Program-made: the position numbers and the translations under genes
From: Ceratorhiza oryzae-sativae
Lineage: Eukaryota; Basidiomycota; Agaricomycetes; Cantharellales; Ceratobasidiaceae
Direction of reading: 5' to 3'
DNA length: 64,000 bases
Assembly: GCA_030998015.1 (NCBI GenBank)
Contig: JARWMV010000014.1
Coordinates: 1-64,000, forward strand
Notes under the pieces: model-generated
What the model was told of the DNA's origin: nothing
The model's input: the letters and a program-made list of their open reading frames with translations, nothing else
Databases searched by the model: none
Part shown: one piece after another, positions 19,049 to 28,921 of the stretch
Numbering within the stretch: position 1 is the stretch's first letter
Layout of the letters: every line of letters begins with the position of its first letter

Positions 19049-19914
19049 GTATGGTAGGTGCTCTTGATGCTGGGATTTTCACTCTCAAACACTGTGGCTG
19101 CTCTGCTACCTAGTGTTGGACAATGACTACAACTAATCAACAAGCCTTTGACAGGTGTGATATAGAGTGTCTTTTTTGCAAGTGGGTAGATTGCTGTCTG
19201 CAACATGTGCAGTGATGGACAAGAGTCCTAGGGTTGGGCAATAGCTACCATCTGCCTAGTAGACACCTGTTACTGGATAGTCTCTTTCTGCTTTTGATTA
19301 TTATGTGGTCCAAGCCTTTCTCCATTTCACAGTAGGCTAGTACAGGGGCATGTCTCAATCCTGAGTGATAAGGAAGAACTTGACCTAATGTCAGAGCTAC
19401 AACCAGAAGGGATGACCCAAACATCTAAGGGGACGATGGGAGACCTATAGGCAATAGTGCTGGAGGTCTAAGTCACAATGTCAAGGGGGAGACATGTGAC
19501 AAGGAGTAGGGGTGCAATAAGACACAAGGATGTGGAAGTAGGTGCACTTGTCCTTAAGAGGACTGGGCAGGGACTATGGACTATAAGTCACACAGGTAGT
19601 AGAGGGGATACAACAGGAGGTCAAGTTCTGAGGCTTAAGGCTCTCAGACTCTCCCTTATATATTCATATGATGAGCTATATCAAATACACATATGGTGCA
19701 AGACAACTATCATACAATGTCAGAATGGTGCCACATAACAGAATATTCCAGAAGGTACAAACAGAACATAAACAACAACAAGGTCACATGATCATGTAAG
19801 TAATTCTATGCATATATCCAATTAAATGGGACTTGTCCAAAAATATGAGAAAGAGAGATGTATAAAATATAGGAAAATCATAATAAAATCCATGTCATGG
19901 TCTAGGCCATGACA
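19049..19914 (-). repeat. Element A leader and probable 5' LTR
   Basis: No gene is seen. On the minus strand the right edge reads TGTCATGGCCTAGACC, starting at 19,914, a plausible LTR start adjacent to unrelated integrase sequence at 19,919. The LTR/leader boundary could not be fixed by eye. A TATA-like TATATATTC lies near 19,655. The segment contains the LTR plus untranslated leader upstream of gag. Confidence 0.5.
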
Positions 19915-19918
19915 TCTA

Positions 19919-21149
19919 CCATTGGCAGACAAACATGCTGAATGGCTGCAGAAGGGTTACAATGAACTCCATGCAGCCCTGGAGCTGGCACAGGACTCAA
20001 TGAAGGCATACTATGACCAGAAGCACAAAGCCCCAGAATCAATCAAGATTGGCAACAAAGTCTGGCTTGATGCACAAAACATTCAAACCCTGAGACCATC
20101 AAGGAAACTGTCAAACAAACAAATTGGTCCTTTCAAAGTGGTTGCAAAACACAGAACACATGCATACAAACTGGATCTACCACACACCATGATGATACAC
20201 CCAGTCTTTCATATACACTGGGTGACAAAAGTCTTGCAGCACTTGTGTTATGGCTCTGGGCAGTCAGGATTGAAGGCAAAGCACAACCTTTTGTATGACA
20301 TATGTAGGGTACTGTCTAATACATATATTGCAACACTTTGTGAGCATCTGGAGTGCATACGCAGTGCATGAGGGGAGATGTGGCACAGGGGTGGTTTTTA
20401 ATGTCATTGTTCTAGGTGTCCCCAAGCTTAGCTGTAGTAGCAGGCATGATAGCGCCAAGCTTTGAGATTTCAATGAGTATCTGAGCTTTTGTGTGCATGC
20501 CCCCATTATTGAGCAATGGTGGCCCAAAGTTGGCAATTTTGGTGCTTTTTGGCCAAAAACAATGAAAAATGGTACTTTCAGTTGCCCATATCTCTGCAAT
20601 GGTGGCACGCACACAAAAGCCCAGATGCCTGTTGCAGTTGCAAGGCTCAGTGCTATAATACCTACTACTACAGCTAAGCTCAGGGACACCTGGAACAATG
20701 ACATTAAAAACCACCCCTGTGCCACATCTCCCCTTGTGCCCCGTGTATGCACTCCAGATTCTCACAAAGTGTTGTAATATATGTATGAGATGGTACCCTA
20801 CATATGTCATACAAAAAGTTGTGCTTTGCCTTTGCTCCTGACTGCCCAGAGCTGTAACATGAGTGCTGCAAGACTTTTGTCATCCAGTGTACCACTGCTT
20901 AGCTGGAGGAAAGAAGATCCCTTCAACTGAGCAGTGCCTCAACCAGCCCCTATAGTCATGCCAGAAGGGGATGTCAAATATGAGGTAGAACAAATCATTG
21001 ACTCCAGATATAATAGACAGAAACACATTGTGGAATATCTAGTCAAATGGTTAGGTTATGATGAGCAAACCTGGCAAACATATGAAGACCTAGCCAATGC
21101 ACTGGAGATGCTGGAAAACTTCCACAAAGCCCAACCCAATAAACCCTGA
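19919..21149 (+). pseudogene. Element D integrase C-terminus and chromodomain, split by a MITE
   Basis: 19,919-20,215 encodes the end of a Ty3/gypsy integrase (GNKVWLDAQNI, LSNKQIGPFKVV, MMIHPVFHI). The frame resumes at 20,892 with IPSTEQCLNQP-like residues and a chromodomain (20,964-21,149; KYEVEQIIDSRY, YLVKWLGYDEQTWQTYEDL). The 674-bp element between them has TA duplications. The integrase N-terminus is missing, cut off at element A. Confidence 0.85.
20216..20889. mobile_element. Near-palindromic Tc1/mariner-type MITE with TA duplication
   Basis: The left end CACTGGGTGACAAAAGTCTT and the right end (complement CACTGGATGACAAAAGTCTT) start inverted arms of about 310 bp each, with a centre of only about 50 bp. 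TA flanks both sides (20,214-20,215; 20,890-20,891). There is no transposase. The CACTGG...CAAAAGTCTTGCA ends are typical of the Tc1/mariner group. It is inserted in the integrase of element D. Confidence 0.88.
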
Positions 21150-21174
21150 GACCCTCAAGCTTGAAGGGGGGAAG

Positions 21175-21620
21175 TGTCACAACCTGACATGCATATATTC
21201 ATCATATAATATTTTCTTGAATTCTTTTTACATTTTTTAAGATCATTTTCAAAACACACTTTCCTTTTATGGGACAACTGTATCATGTGACTCACAGAAT
21301 GTTCCAGACTGCTTACTGAGATGTATTTCAGCTTTGATGTGAAATTCCACAGCTCTGCAGCAGCTTCTATTGCTAAGTGATGTGACTTGTAGTATAGTTG
21401 TGTTTGTTCTGATGTGGTTTGAAGAATGTATATAAACCAGGTCAAGTTCAACAAGGCCTCCTCATGAACTTGACCTCCTTGTCAATACAAGTCTTGCTCT
21501 CTCTCTGCTCACTGTCTTGCAATGTGTTGTCATCACCCTTACTTCCCTTGTTGCCACTGCCAAGTTGCTCCTGGGCTCTGCCCTTGTGATCTCAGGTGTC
21601 CACACTGTCACTTGACTTGT
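21175..21620 (+). repeat. 3' LTR of element D
   Basis: It begins TGTCACAACCTGACATGC straight after a polypurine tract AAGGGGGGAAG. It contains a TATA-like TATATAAACC near 21,430 and pyrimidine-rich CTCTCTCTCTG near 21,497. The right end is unclear, between about 21,615 and 21,631, where sequence homologous to the element B chromodomain tail begins. No matching 5' LTR was seen in the window. Confidence 0.7.
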
Positions 21621-21820
21621 CACTGCTGACACATGACCTGCTGAAAGACTTGCGCAAGTGCCTACCAGATGTGCCAATGCCAGAACAGCAGAGTCATAAA
21701 GCTAATGACTTGAGAGGTAAGGACAACAGGAGCAAATAGCTGCAGAAGGGGGATATAAGGCAGCTAAAGAGGGGCAGGAAATAATAACCACTTTGGCCTG
21801 CTACCCCTACTCTACCTATA

Positions 21821-22653
21821 ATGCTCCCTATCACAATGAAGAACTGCTTTGCCCCACTGGCTGACAGATACTCATCCTTTGTCAAAAGGACCAAACCAAG
21901 AAATGGGCAGAAGCACCCCTTCAGACCAGTTGAAGACAGGGCACTTTGGGCTGACATCAACTTATGCTCATCACTTTGTGATGCAACAAGGTATGCACAA
22001 CAAATCCTACCAGGTGCTAACATAGATTATATCTCTCAGAGGGAAAGGGACAAACAAAACTGGATTGACACAAATGTGTATCTAGATCCAAAAAGGGGGG
22101 CCCTCACATGGTGCCAACCTGGGGCACTGAAGACATGAAGTGCAATCATGTGCACAAAAATGTACATAATAGACAGCCAGGTTGGCCCCACAGTAGATGC
22201 TGTTGCCAAGGCAGCCAAGAGGCAAGGAACAAATGGGTGGCCAGTGCTCATTGCACCAAAGAGGGAGGAAGAAGTAACAAAGGACATGGTGGACTGGTTG
22301 AACACAAGGGTAAGGGAATGGCATGACCTTCCCCCAGCACCATATTGGGGTCTCCTTGAAGCATTAACAGGGGCAGATATGTATAATCTGATTGCAAGGA
22401 AGGGAGCAACCCTGAAGGACTTTGAGGAATGGTTAAAAATGTGACCAAAGGAGGACAACAAAGAGCTGCAGAAACTTGGGGACAGTATGGAGTCCCTAGC
22501 ACTCTTAGAAGGGAATGGGGAACCAGAAAAGGTGGCACCAGGACCTGCAACAGCAGAAGACTGGGAGGAATGGGAAAACAAGGAGATGACAAAGGACCTA
22601 GAAGAGGCAATGCAGGAAGAACTGCAGCCACCCTTTGGAGGAGGGTCATCATG
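21821..22653 (+). pseudogene. Decayed cassette ORF1 homologue
   Basis: Two frames (21,821-22,138 and 22,148-22,444) plus a tail to 22,653 match ORF1 of element B in order: DATRYAQQILPGANIDYI, NWIDTNVYLDPKRGALTW, VGPTVDAVAKAAKRQ, PAPYWGLLEAL and a final WEEWENKEMTKDLEEA. The N-terminal 60 residues differ but are also basic. Breaks include a stop after GALKT and a TGA at 22,442. Confidence 0.8.
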
Positions 22654-22733
22654 ATTAAAGTACCTGTAAATGACACAAACCCATTATGACACATGAATTC
22701 TCAGGAACAATATATATTCTTTAATATGAGATG

Positions 22734-24528
22734 CTACTTGTGTTTACTGGAGGAAGCCCTTGCATATGGCTTCACAGCCCTCTTCTTGCCCTTCAATAAC
22801 AGGATCCTGTGCAAACCAGACCCTCCCAGAAGACAGATAGGTGAGCCAAGGGCACTTGCCCCCAGTGTTATGGATCACTAACATTTTTCTATTATTTTAG
22901 TGTGCTCTGCCAACCTCAAGTGATGCATCTGTAATTTTCTTGAAATTAAATGAATTTGTACACATCTGAATTTGTACTATTTGTATTTTATTAAATATTA
23001 AAGAATCTCCTCTTTCCAACACATATTTTATTGTGATTTTATCTTAAGAACTCAGAGAGATATAGAGGTTGCAATATTTCCTCTTATCAGGAGATATTGA
23101 TTACAACATCGCACCACTCATATCTTGGCAACCGCTTATGCTATCAAAGTGATCTTATGTTCTATCAATAGCTAATCTTTGGCGGTATCTGCTGCCCAAA
23201 GATTGTTGCGATCCACCAGATCCTTGCACCGGAATGGCCCAAAGATCATTAGAATCTTACTGGACCATCAATCAAGATCTAATGACTCCAGTCAGTCAGG
23301 AGAGCCTTCCAAATTGATCCAGAAGCTTCTCTGACTCACTTTATGACTCACTGAGATGTAGCCTCTGTTCATTACATGTATATACTATGATAATATGATC
23401 TACAAGCCAATAGCAGGTCTCAGATGCATCAATGCCTTTGATCCACACCCTGTCTTTACTCTCTTATCTTATACTGGGCTAGGGTGTACCACAAGTATAG
23501 CAGTACCCTCTTTTGATGATCACACTGGCATGCATGTATCTATTTGGCTCTGGAATGCCCTCCTCAGGGTATAAAAGGACCTCCTCTGAGGCCCTTCCAG
23601 ACCACCACCCTCCTCTACTCAATCCAGACTGGTTATTGGTTTCTTTTCTCTTTCTATTTTTCTCTTGTCTGTGTGTGATTTGTTATATAACTAGTACTGA
23701 GGGATAAAGTACCATATTAGTTATATACTGTCTGAGTCATTGTATCTTATATACAGAGTTATATAAGGATACAATATTGCCTGATTGAGTGTGACATTAA
23801 GCACCAGCTATTAGAGGAAATATAAGTACCTGTAGCTGAGGAAGTACATGCATTAGGCAGCCCACCATCTATCCTATAAGCTATTGCTTAAGTCTAGTAT
23901 TAAGATTAGTATCAGTTAGTCCAAGCAACTAGGGCTGAACTACATTTGAGATATTTAAGGGAACCTGACCATAGTAGTCTTGCTGTTTATACCTATAAAT
24001 TAGTCAGTTTACACTGTGAAAGATTAAGACTGCCTTGAGTGTTACTTGATTGCATTGCAACTACTTTGAGCCTTCTTACTCTAGTCTAAGAAGTATTGAG
24101 TACAATTAGTGTATACTAACATATCTTCATTTGCTTAAGCTCTAGATATTCAAGTGTACCCTGACCCATAACACCCAGGGAGGTCTTCCATAAAATTACT
24201 GATGATACCTGACCCACTGTACTCAAGGGGTTCAAGGGGAGGAGGGGTGGGAGCCTGACCCTCCTCAAAGAACTTGGCAAGGGCAGCAAGATGCACTGCA
24301 GCCTCAGCCTCCTCCTCTTCACCAATGAAGAACAAGTGTCAGTCATGAATGTATGAAAGTATTAGTTTACATACTGGGGAGGCCCACATAAAGCCAGTCA
24401 CCCACACCACACTCAAAATTGGTAAGGGCAGTGTCACAAACCATGGAACAATAGGCACAGTAAACTGCAGGGGGCATAGACCAGCAGGTACAGTCCAAAG
24501 GATCATAGTTAAGGGTGATGGTATGCAT
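22734..24528 (-). pseudogene. Decayed cassette ORF2 homologue, split by LTR C copy 2
   Basis: Minus strand. The start codon is at 24,528, followed by LNYDPLDCTCWS and YCAYCSMVC with the same cysteine spacing as ORF2. The intron donor GTATGTAAAC lies at the equivalent place. Exon 2 has the acidic segment LAKFFEEGQAP and SGSGIISNFMEDLPG (to 24,179), then LTR C, then a basic tail LKGKKRAVKPYARA ending at the stop at 22,734. The LTR inserted inside the codons for the LPGG segment. Confidence 0.75.
22866..24173 (+). repeat. Solo LTR family C, copy 2, CCCAG duplication
   Basis: 1,308 bp from TGTTATGGATCACT to CCTGACCCATAACA. CCCAG flanks it at 22,861-22,865 and 24,174-24,178. TATA GGGTATAAAAGG lies near 23,570. 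A conserved short frame of about 64 codons downstream of the TATA recurs in the other copies but follows LTR sequence and is not taken as a gene. It is inserted in ORF2' of element B'. Confidence 0.95.
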
Positions 24529-25135
24529 GGTGAATGTGCAAAAGTAGGTGCAAGGGACCATATGATAAAAGGCCCACATTGGCAAAACAACAACACCAAG
24601 CAGAATAACAACTAAGTCACATGAAATTTTGAAGTCACATGACCATACACTATCTTGTTATACCAGAGGGGTTGGAGTGGGGGCACCAACTGAAGATGAC
24701 AAGCAGAGGCCCTGCACACAGCAAGGAACAGGCCAATGTGAAGGAGTGCAGGAAGGGCACCCCTCAGAGATGCATCATCACTGAAAACATGTAAACAGCT
24801 AAGTCACATGACCTATTGAAGTCACATGACCATATACTATCTTGTTATACTGGAGGGGTCAGAGAGGGGGCACCAACCAAAGACAACAAGCAGAGGCCCC
24901 AAGTGCAGTGAGGAACAGGCCAGTATCAAGGAGTGCAGGAAGGGCACCCCTCAGAGATGCATCATGAAAAACTGGAAACATCTATTTTGTTCTAGTCATA
25001 TGACCAGAAAACAACAAGAATGAGGATAGTAAGGGCAACCCCATCTGGATAAGGTGCCATATCTGATGTCCCCCACCCACTCTGCCTCCACTACCAAACC
25101 CAACAATGTGCTCTACCAGAATTGGGTAAAGCAAG

Positions 25136-26451
25136 GTGACACAAGTACAAAATGGGCAAGATGAACAACAGAGGTTGGTCTCACTGTTGCCAGGGCCTTG
25201 GGAAGCAAGCCCAGCCCCTGAGTTAAGTTCTTCACAGCATACATCAATGGAACCTGAGCCCAAAGAGCTGAGGCAGCAAGGGCAAAACAATGCCATGATG
25301 CCCAAATTTTGTGTCCAATCCTGGGCAGTGTTATTAACATGGAGTATGCTGAGGGATGAGCAACTGTCAGGGCTTGTGGCTTGGTAATAAGAACCTTGCC
25401 AAAACAGAATGTACAAATTGAAGAAGCCACCTAAACAACTTTAGGTATGAAGCCTCCTGCTGGAACCAGCCCAACCACTGGGCTACACTAGCAGTGGTAA
25501 GAACCAAACTATGATCACATTTGCCCCCTCCACATCCATGCCCTGATGATCAGCCAGGAATGCAAGGGCAGATGGAACACCCAGAAAACAAGATTCTGTG
25601 ACCACAAAGGGAACCACCCCAACATCCTGCAGAAGGATCTCAGGGACAGTCCAGGAGGCAACCCAGCATGTGATGCCTTCAACTACCTATGGAAGGCTGT
25701 TGGTGAGAATGGAGAAGAGGTGGAGGATCTAATGGCCAGAGATCTGACCCTGGAGAAGCTGGAGGGGATCCTGCAAAAAGGGTGTGGAGGAAAATGATCA
25801 CAGCAACAGGCTGACCTGAAGGATGGGGAGGAGATTGTGGCTGCAACCACCAAGGAGGAGTTCTACCATATGTACAAGCACCTCTGCCCCCTCCAGATGA
25901 CAACCACATGGAACTCAGTATGAGCATATGTGGATTACACATACAAGAAGGATGTGGGCCTCCTTGAGGCAATCCCAGTGGAACTGGAGAAGCCAGAAGC
26001 AAGGGAGCATGTGAACCAGGCAGACAGATGGTTCAAGGAGGAGCTCCAGCACAAGGGGGCAGGAATGTGACACTGCATCCTGGTGATTGAGGGAGAGACA
26101 GGGACTGGGAAGACCGCCTATGCCCAATCAAAGGGTTCACACAGCCAAATGTGCAACATGTGAAATGTGGGGGCACTGTCAGAGGATGCTGACATCTGGA
26201 TTGTGGACAACATGGTGTCCACAAGTGGAAGGTACTTGCTCAAAGCACTGAGTCAGTACAAGGTGGACTTTACAGGGCACTACAGCCATGTGAAAATAAT
26301 GAAGGTGCAACCAACAGTCATCCTTGGCAACAGCTGAGTGGCTATCACCAAGTGCTGGTCAGACATTGAGGGAGAGGAGGGAGAGAGATGGGTGGCAAGG
26401 AATGTGGAATGGGTAAATGCAGGAAGTCTGCTGTTCTTTGTTTTCCTGTAA
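25136..26451 (+). pseudogene. Decayed Rep homologue of element B'
   Basis: Colinear with the element B rep: motif I AVLLTWSML (25,325-25,350), motif II remnant near 25,530-25,550 (HIHAL), motif III AFNYLWK (25,678-25,698), Walker A GETGTGKT (26,094-26,117), Walker B-like DADIWIVDN and motif C TVILGNS. It has several stops, mostly TGA or TAG, at sites where element B has CGA or TGG. At the junction between the nuclease and helicase halves this copy is in phase, unlike element B. Walker B has lost one Asp. Confidence 0.85.
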
Positions 26452-26550
26452 AAATAATTAGCAATGCCATTAATTCCCCTTTGTGGGAAACCTGCTTAAC
26501 AATCCAGTTGTCATAAGGACAACATAGTGGCAATGGTGATGAAGAAATAA

Positions 26551-26672
26551 CCTCATGTAGCATAAGGGTTAAGGGGTCTAGCCTAATTCAACTTACATCA
26601 GCCAACTGAACTGTTTCATGTTGGAGGTTGCAGGTTTGAGTCCAGCACCCTTAACCCTCTTAATACATGAGA
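26551..26672 (+). ncRNA. tRNA-like structure, second copy
   Basis: Equivalent of 15,129-15,255. A-box-like TAGCATAAGGG (26,558-26,568); B-box GGTTTGAGTCC (26,633-26,643), whose one difference is a CpG-to-TpG change. The stem AGGGTTAAGGG pairs with CCCTTAACCCT, keeping pairing through compensatory differences from element B. CTCATG at the 5' side and CATGAG near 26,665 pair. Confidence 0.55.
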
Positions 26673-26768
26673 TTCTTTTTGGACAAGAGTCAAACAACTT
26701 GGTATTAGAAAGTAAGGACATTGTCACATCTTGAAGTCCTCCAAAATGTGACCCAAAGGGGGAGATAA

Positions 26769-27540
26769 TGTTATGACCTTCACAGACAGCCATAACATAA
26801 CAATAGAATTAGCCTATAGTTTATAGCATTTTATCCTAAGTCAAACAAGCTATAAACAGGGTCACATGACCTTGGTGTTTATCCTGGCACTTATGGTGGT
26901 TATCTAACTTGCTCCTGCAATTCTCTCCATTGTAACTTGGAGCAAGGAGCAAATTGTCACACAACCCTGGTACTTATAACTGTCACATGACCCCAGTGCT
27001 TATGGTGGTTGCCTAACTTGCTCCTGCAATTCTCTCCATTGTAACTTGGAGTGAGGAGCAAGTTATCACATGACCCTGGCACCTAACACATCACATGACC
27101 TTGGCACTTACAGTGGTTACCTAACTTGCTCCTGCAATTCTCTCCATTGTAACTTGGAGTGAGGAGTGAGTTATCATGTGACCCTGGTGCTTAACACATC
27201 ACATGACCTTGGCACTTACAGTGGTTACCTAACTTGCTCCTGCAATTCTCTCCATTGTAATGTGGAGTAAGGAGTGAGTTATCACATGACCTCAGCACTT
27301 AAATCACATGACCCTCAGACCTTGTGCAGCTCTATAAGATTCAGAGCCACAGCAACCCTAAGAGTGACTTACTTAATACTTGTTTACACCACACATGACC
27401 CATAACATACTGCAGACTGCAGAACAGGGATTGTCTGTACATACTACATAATACTATCAATATACACTGCAAATTACCACTGACAACATAGCCATTACTT
27501 AAGGAATCAACAGAGACAAGAAGATGGAGGGGTCTTGACA
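26769..27540 (+). repeat. 3' LTR of element B'
   Basis: 772 bp from TGTTATGACCTTCAC to GGGGTCTTGACA. It has four decayed tandem units containing CTTGCTCCTGCAATTCTCTCC...GGAG(T/C)(G/A)AGGAG and CACATGA in place of CACGTGA. The CTATAAG TATA-like site is near 27,331. Confidence 0.88.
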
Positions 27541-27608
27541 CTGCATGTACACTTAGTCACTCCCTTGGTTAGAATAGTATAAAAGTGGGGAGAGCAAGCC
27601 AGTCTACC

Positions 27609-28916
27609 TGTTATGGGTCAGGGTACACTTGAATATCTAGAGCTTAAGCAAATGAAGATATGTTAGTATACACTAATTGTACTCAATACTTCTTAGACTA
27701 GAGTAAGAAGGCTCAAAGTAGTTGCAATGCAATCAAGTAACACTCAAGGCAGTCTTAATCTTTCACAGTGTAAACTGACTAATTTATAGGTATAAACAGC
27801 AAGACTACTATGGTCAGGTTCCCTTAAATATCTCAAATGTAGTTCAGCCCTAGTTGCTTGGACTAACTGATACTAATCTTAATACTAGACTTAAGCAATA
27901 GCTTATAGGATAGATGGTGGGCTGCCTAATGCATGTACTTCCTCAGCTACAGGTACTTATATTTCCTCTAATAGCTGGTGCTTAATGTCACACTCAATCA
28001 GGCAATATTGTATCCTTATATAACTCTGTATATAAGATACAATGACTCAGACAGTATATAACTAATATGGTACTTTATCCCTCAGTACTAGTTATATAAC
28101 AAATCACACACAGACAAGAGAAAAATAGAAAGAGAAAAGAAACCAATAACCAGTCTGGATTGAGTAGAGGAGGGTGGTGGTCTGGAAGGGCCTCAGAGGA
28201 GGTCCTTTTATACCCTGAGGAGGGCATTCCAGAGCCAAATAGATACATGCATGCCAGTGTGATCATCAAAAGAGGGTACTGCTATACTTGTGGTACACCC
28301 TAGCCCAGTATAAGATAAGAGAGTAAAGACAGGGTGTGGATCAAAGGCATTGATGCATCTGAGACCTGCTATTGGCTTGTAGATCATATTATCATAGTAT
28401 ATACATGTAATGAACAGAGGCTACATCTCAGTGAGTCATAAAGTGAGTCAGAGAAGCTTCTGGATCAATTTGGAAGGCTCTCCTGACTGACTGGAGTCAT
28501 TAGATCTTGATTGATGGTCCAGTAAGATTCTAATGATCTTTGGGCCATTCTGGTGCAAGGATCTGGTGGATCGCAACAATCTTTGGGCAGCAGATACCAC
28601 CAAAGATTAGCTATCAATAGAGCACAAGATTGCTTTGATAGCATAAGTGGTTGCCAAGATATGAGTGGTGTGATGTTGTAATCAATATCTCCTGATAAGA
28701 GGAAATATTGCAACCTTTATATCTCTCTGAGTTCTTAAGATAAAATCACAATAAAATATGCGTTGGAAAGAGGAGATTTTGTACTATTTAATGAAACACA
28801 AATAGTACAAATTCAGATGCATACAAATTCATTTAATTTCAAGAAAATTACAGAGGCATTGCTTGAGGTTGGCAGAGCAGACTAAAATAATAGAAAAATG
28901 TTAGTGATCCATAACA
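27609..28916 (-). repeat. Solo LTR family C, copy 3, CTACC duplication
   Basis: 1,308 bp, inverted relative to copy 2 and nearly identical to it. CTACC flanks it at 27,604-27,608 and 28,917-28,921. The short segment 27,541-27,603 before it has a TATA-like AGTATAAAAG and no gene. Confidence 0.95.
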
Positions 28917-28921
28917 CTACC

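Larger units (their letters stand above)
21622..27540 (+). mobile_element. Element B': old 3' part of a second Rep-carrying retrotransposon
   Basis: Colinear with element B from the end of the chromodomain gene (B 11,567; here 21,635) to the end of the 3' LTR (27,540). Order: ORF1', ORF2' (interrupted by LTR C copy 2), intergenic region, Rep', tRNA-like element, polypurine tract, LTR. gag and pol are missing. CpG sites of element B appear here mostly as TpG or CpA, and many stops follow. Protein-level similarity remains clear while the DNA has drifted, so the two copies are distinct lineages, not a recent duplicate. Confidence 0.9.

Noticed and set aside
23513..23707. Conserved ORF of about 64 codons repeated in several places (also 28,075-28,269 and 46,636-46,827)
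   Set aside because: It is part of LTR family C downstream of its TATA; conservation reflects recent LTR copies. No start context or domain supports a protein.
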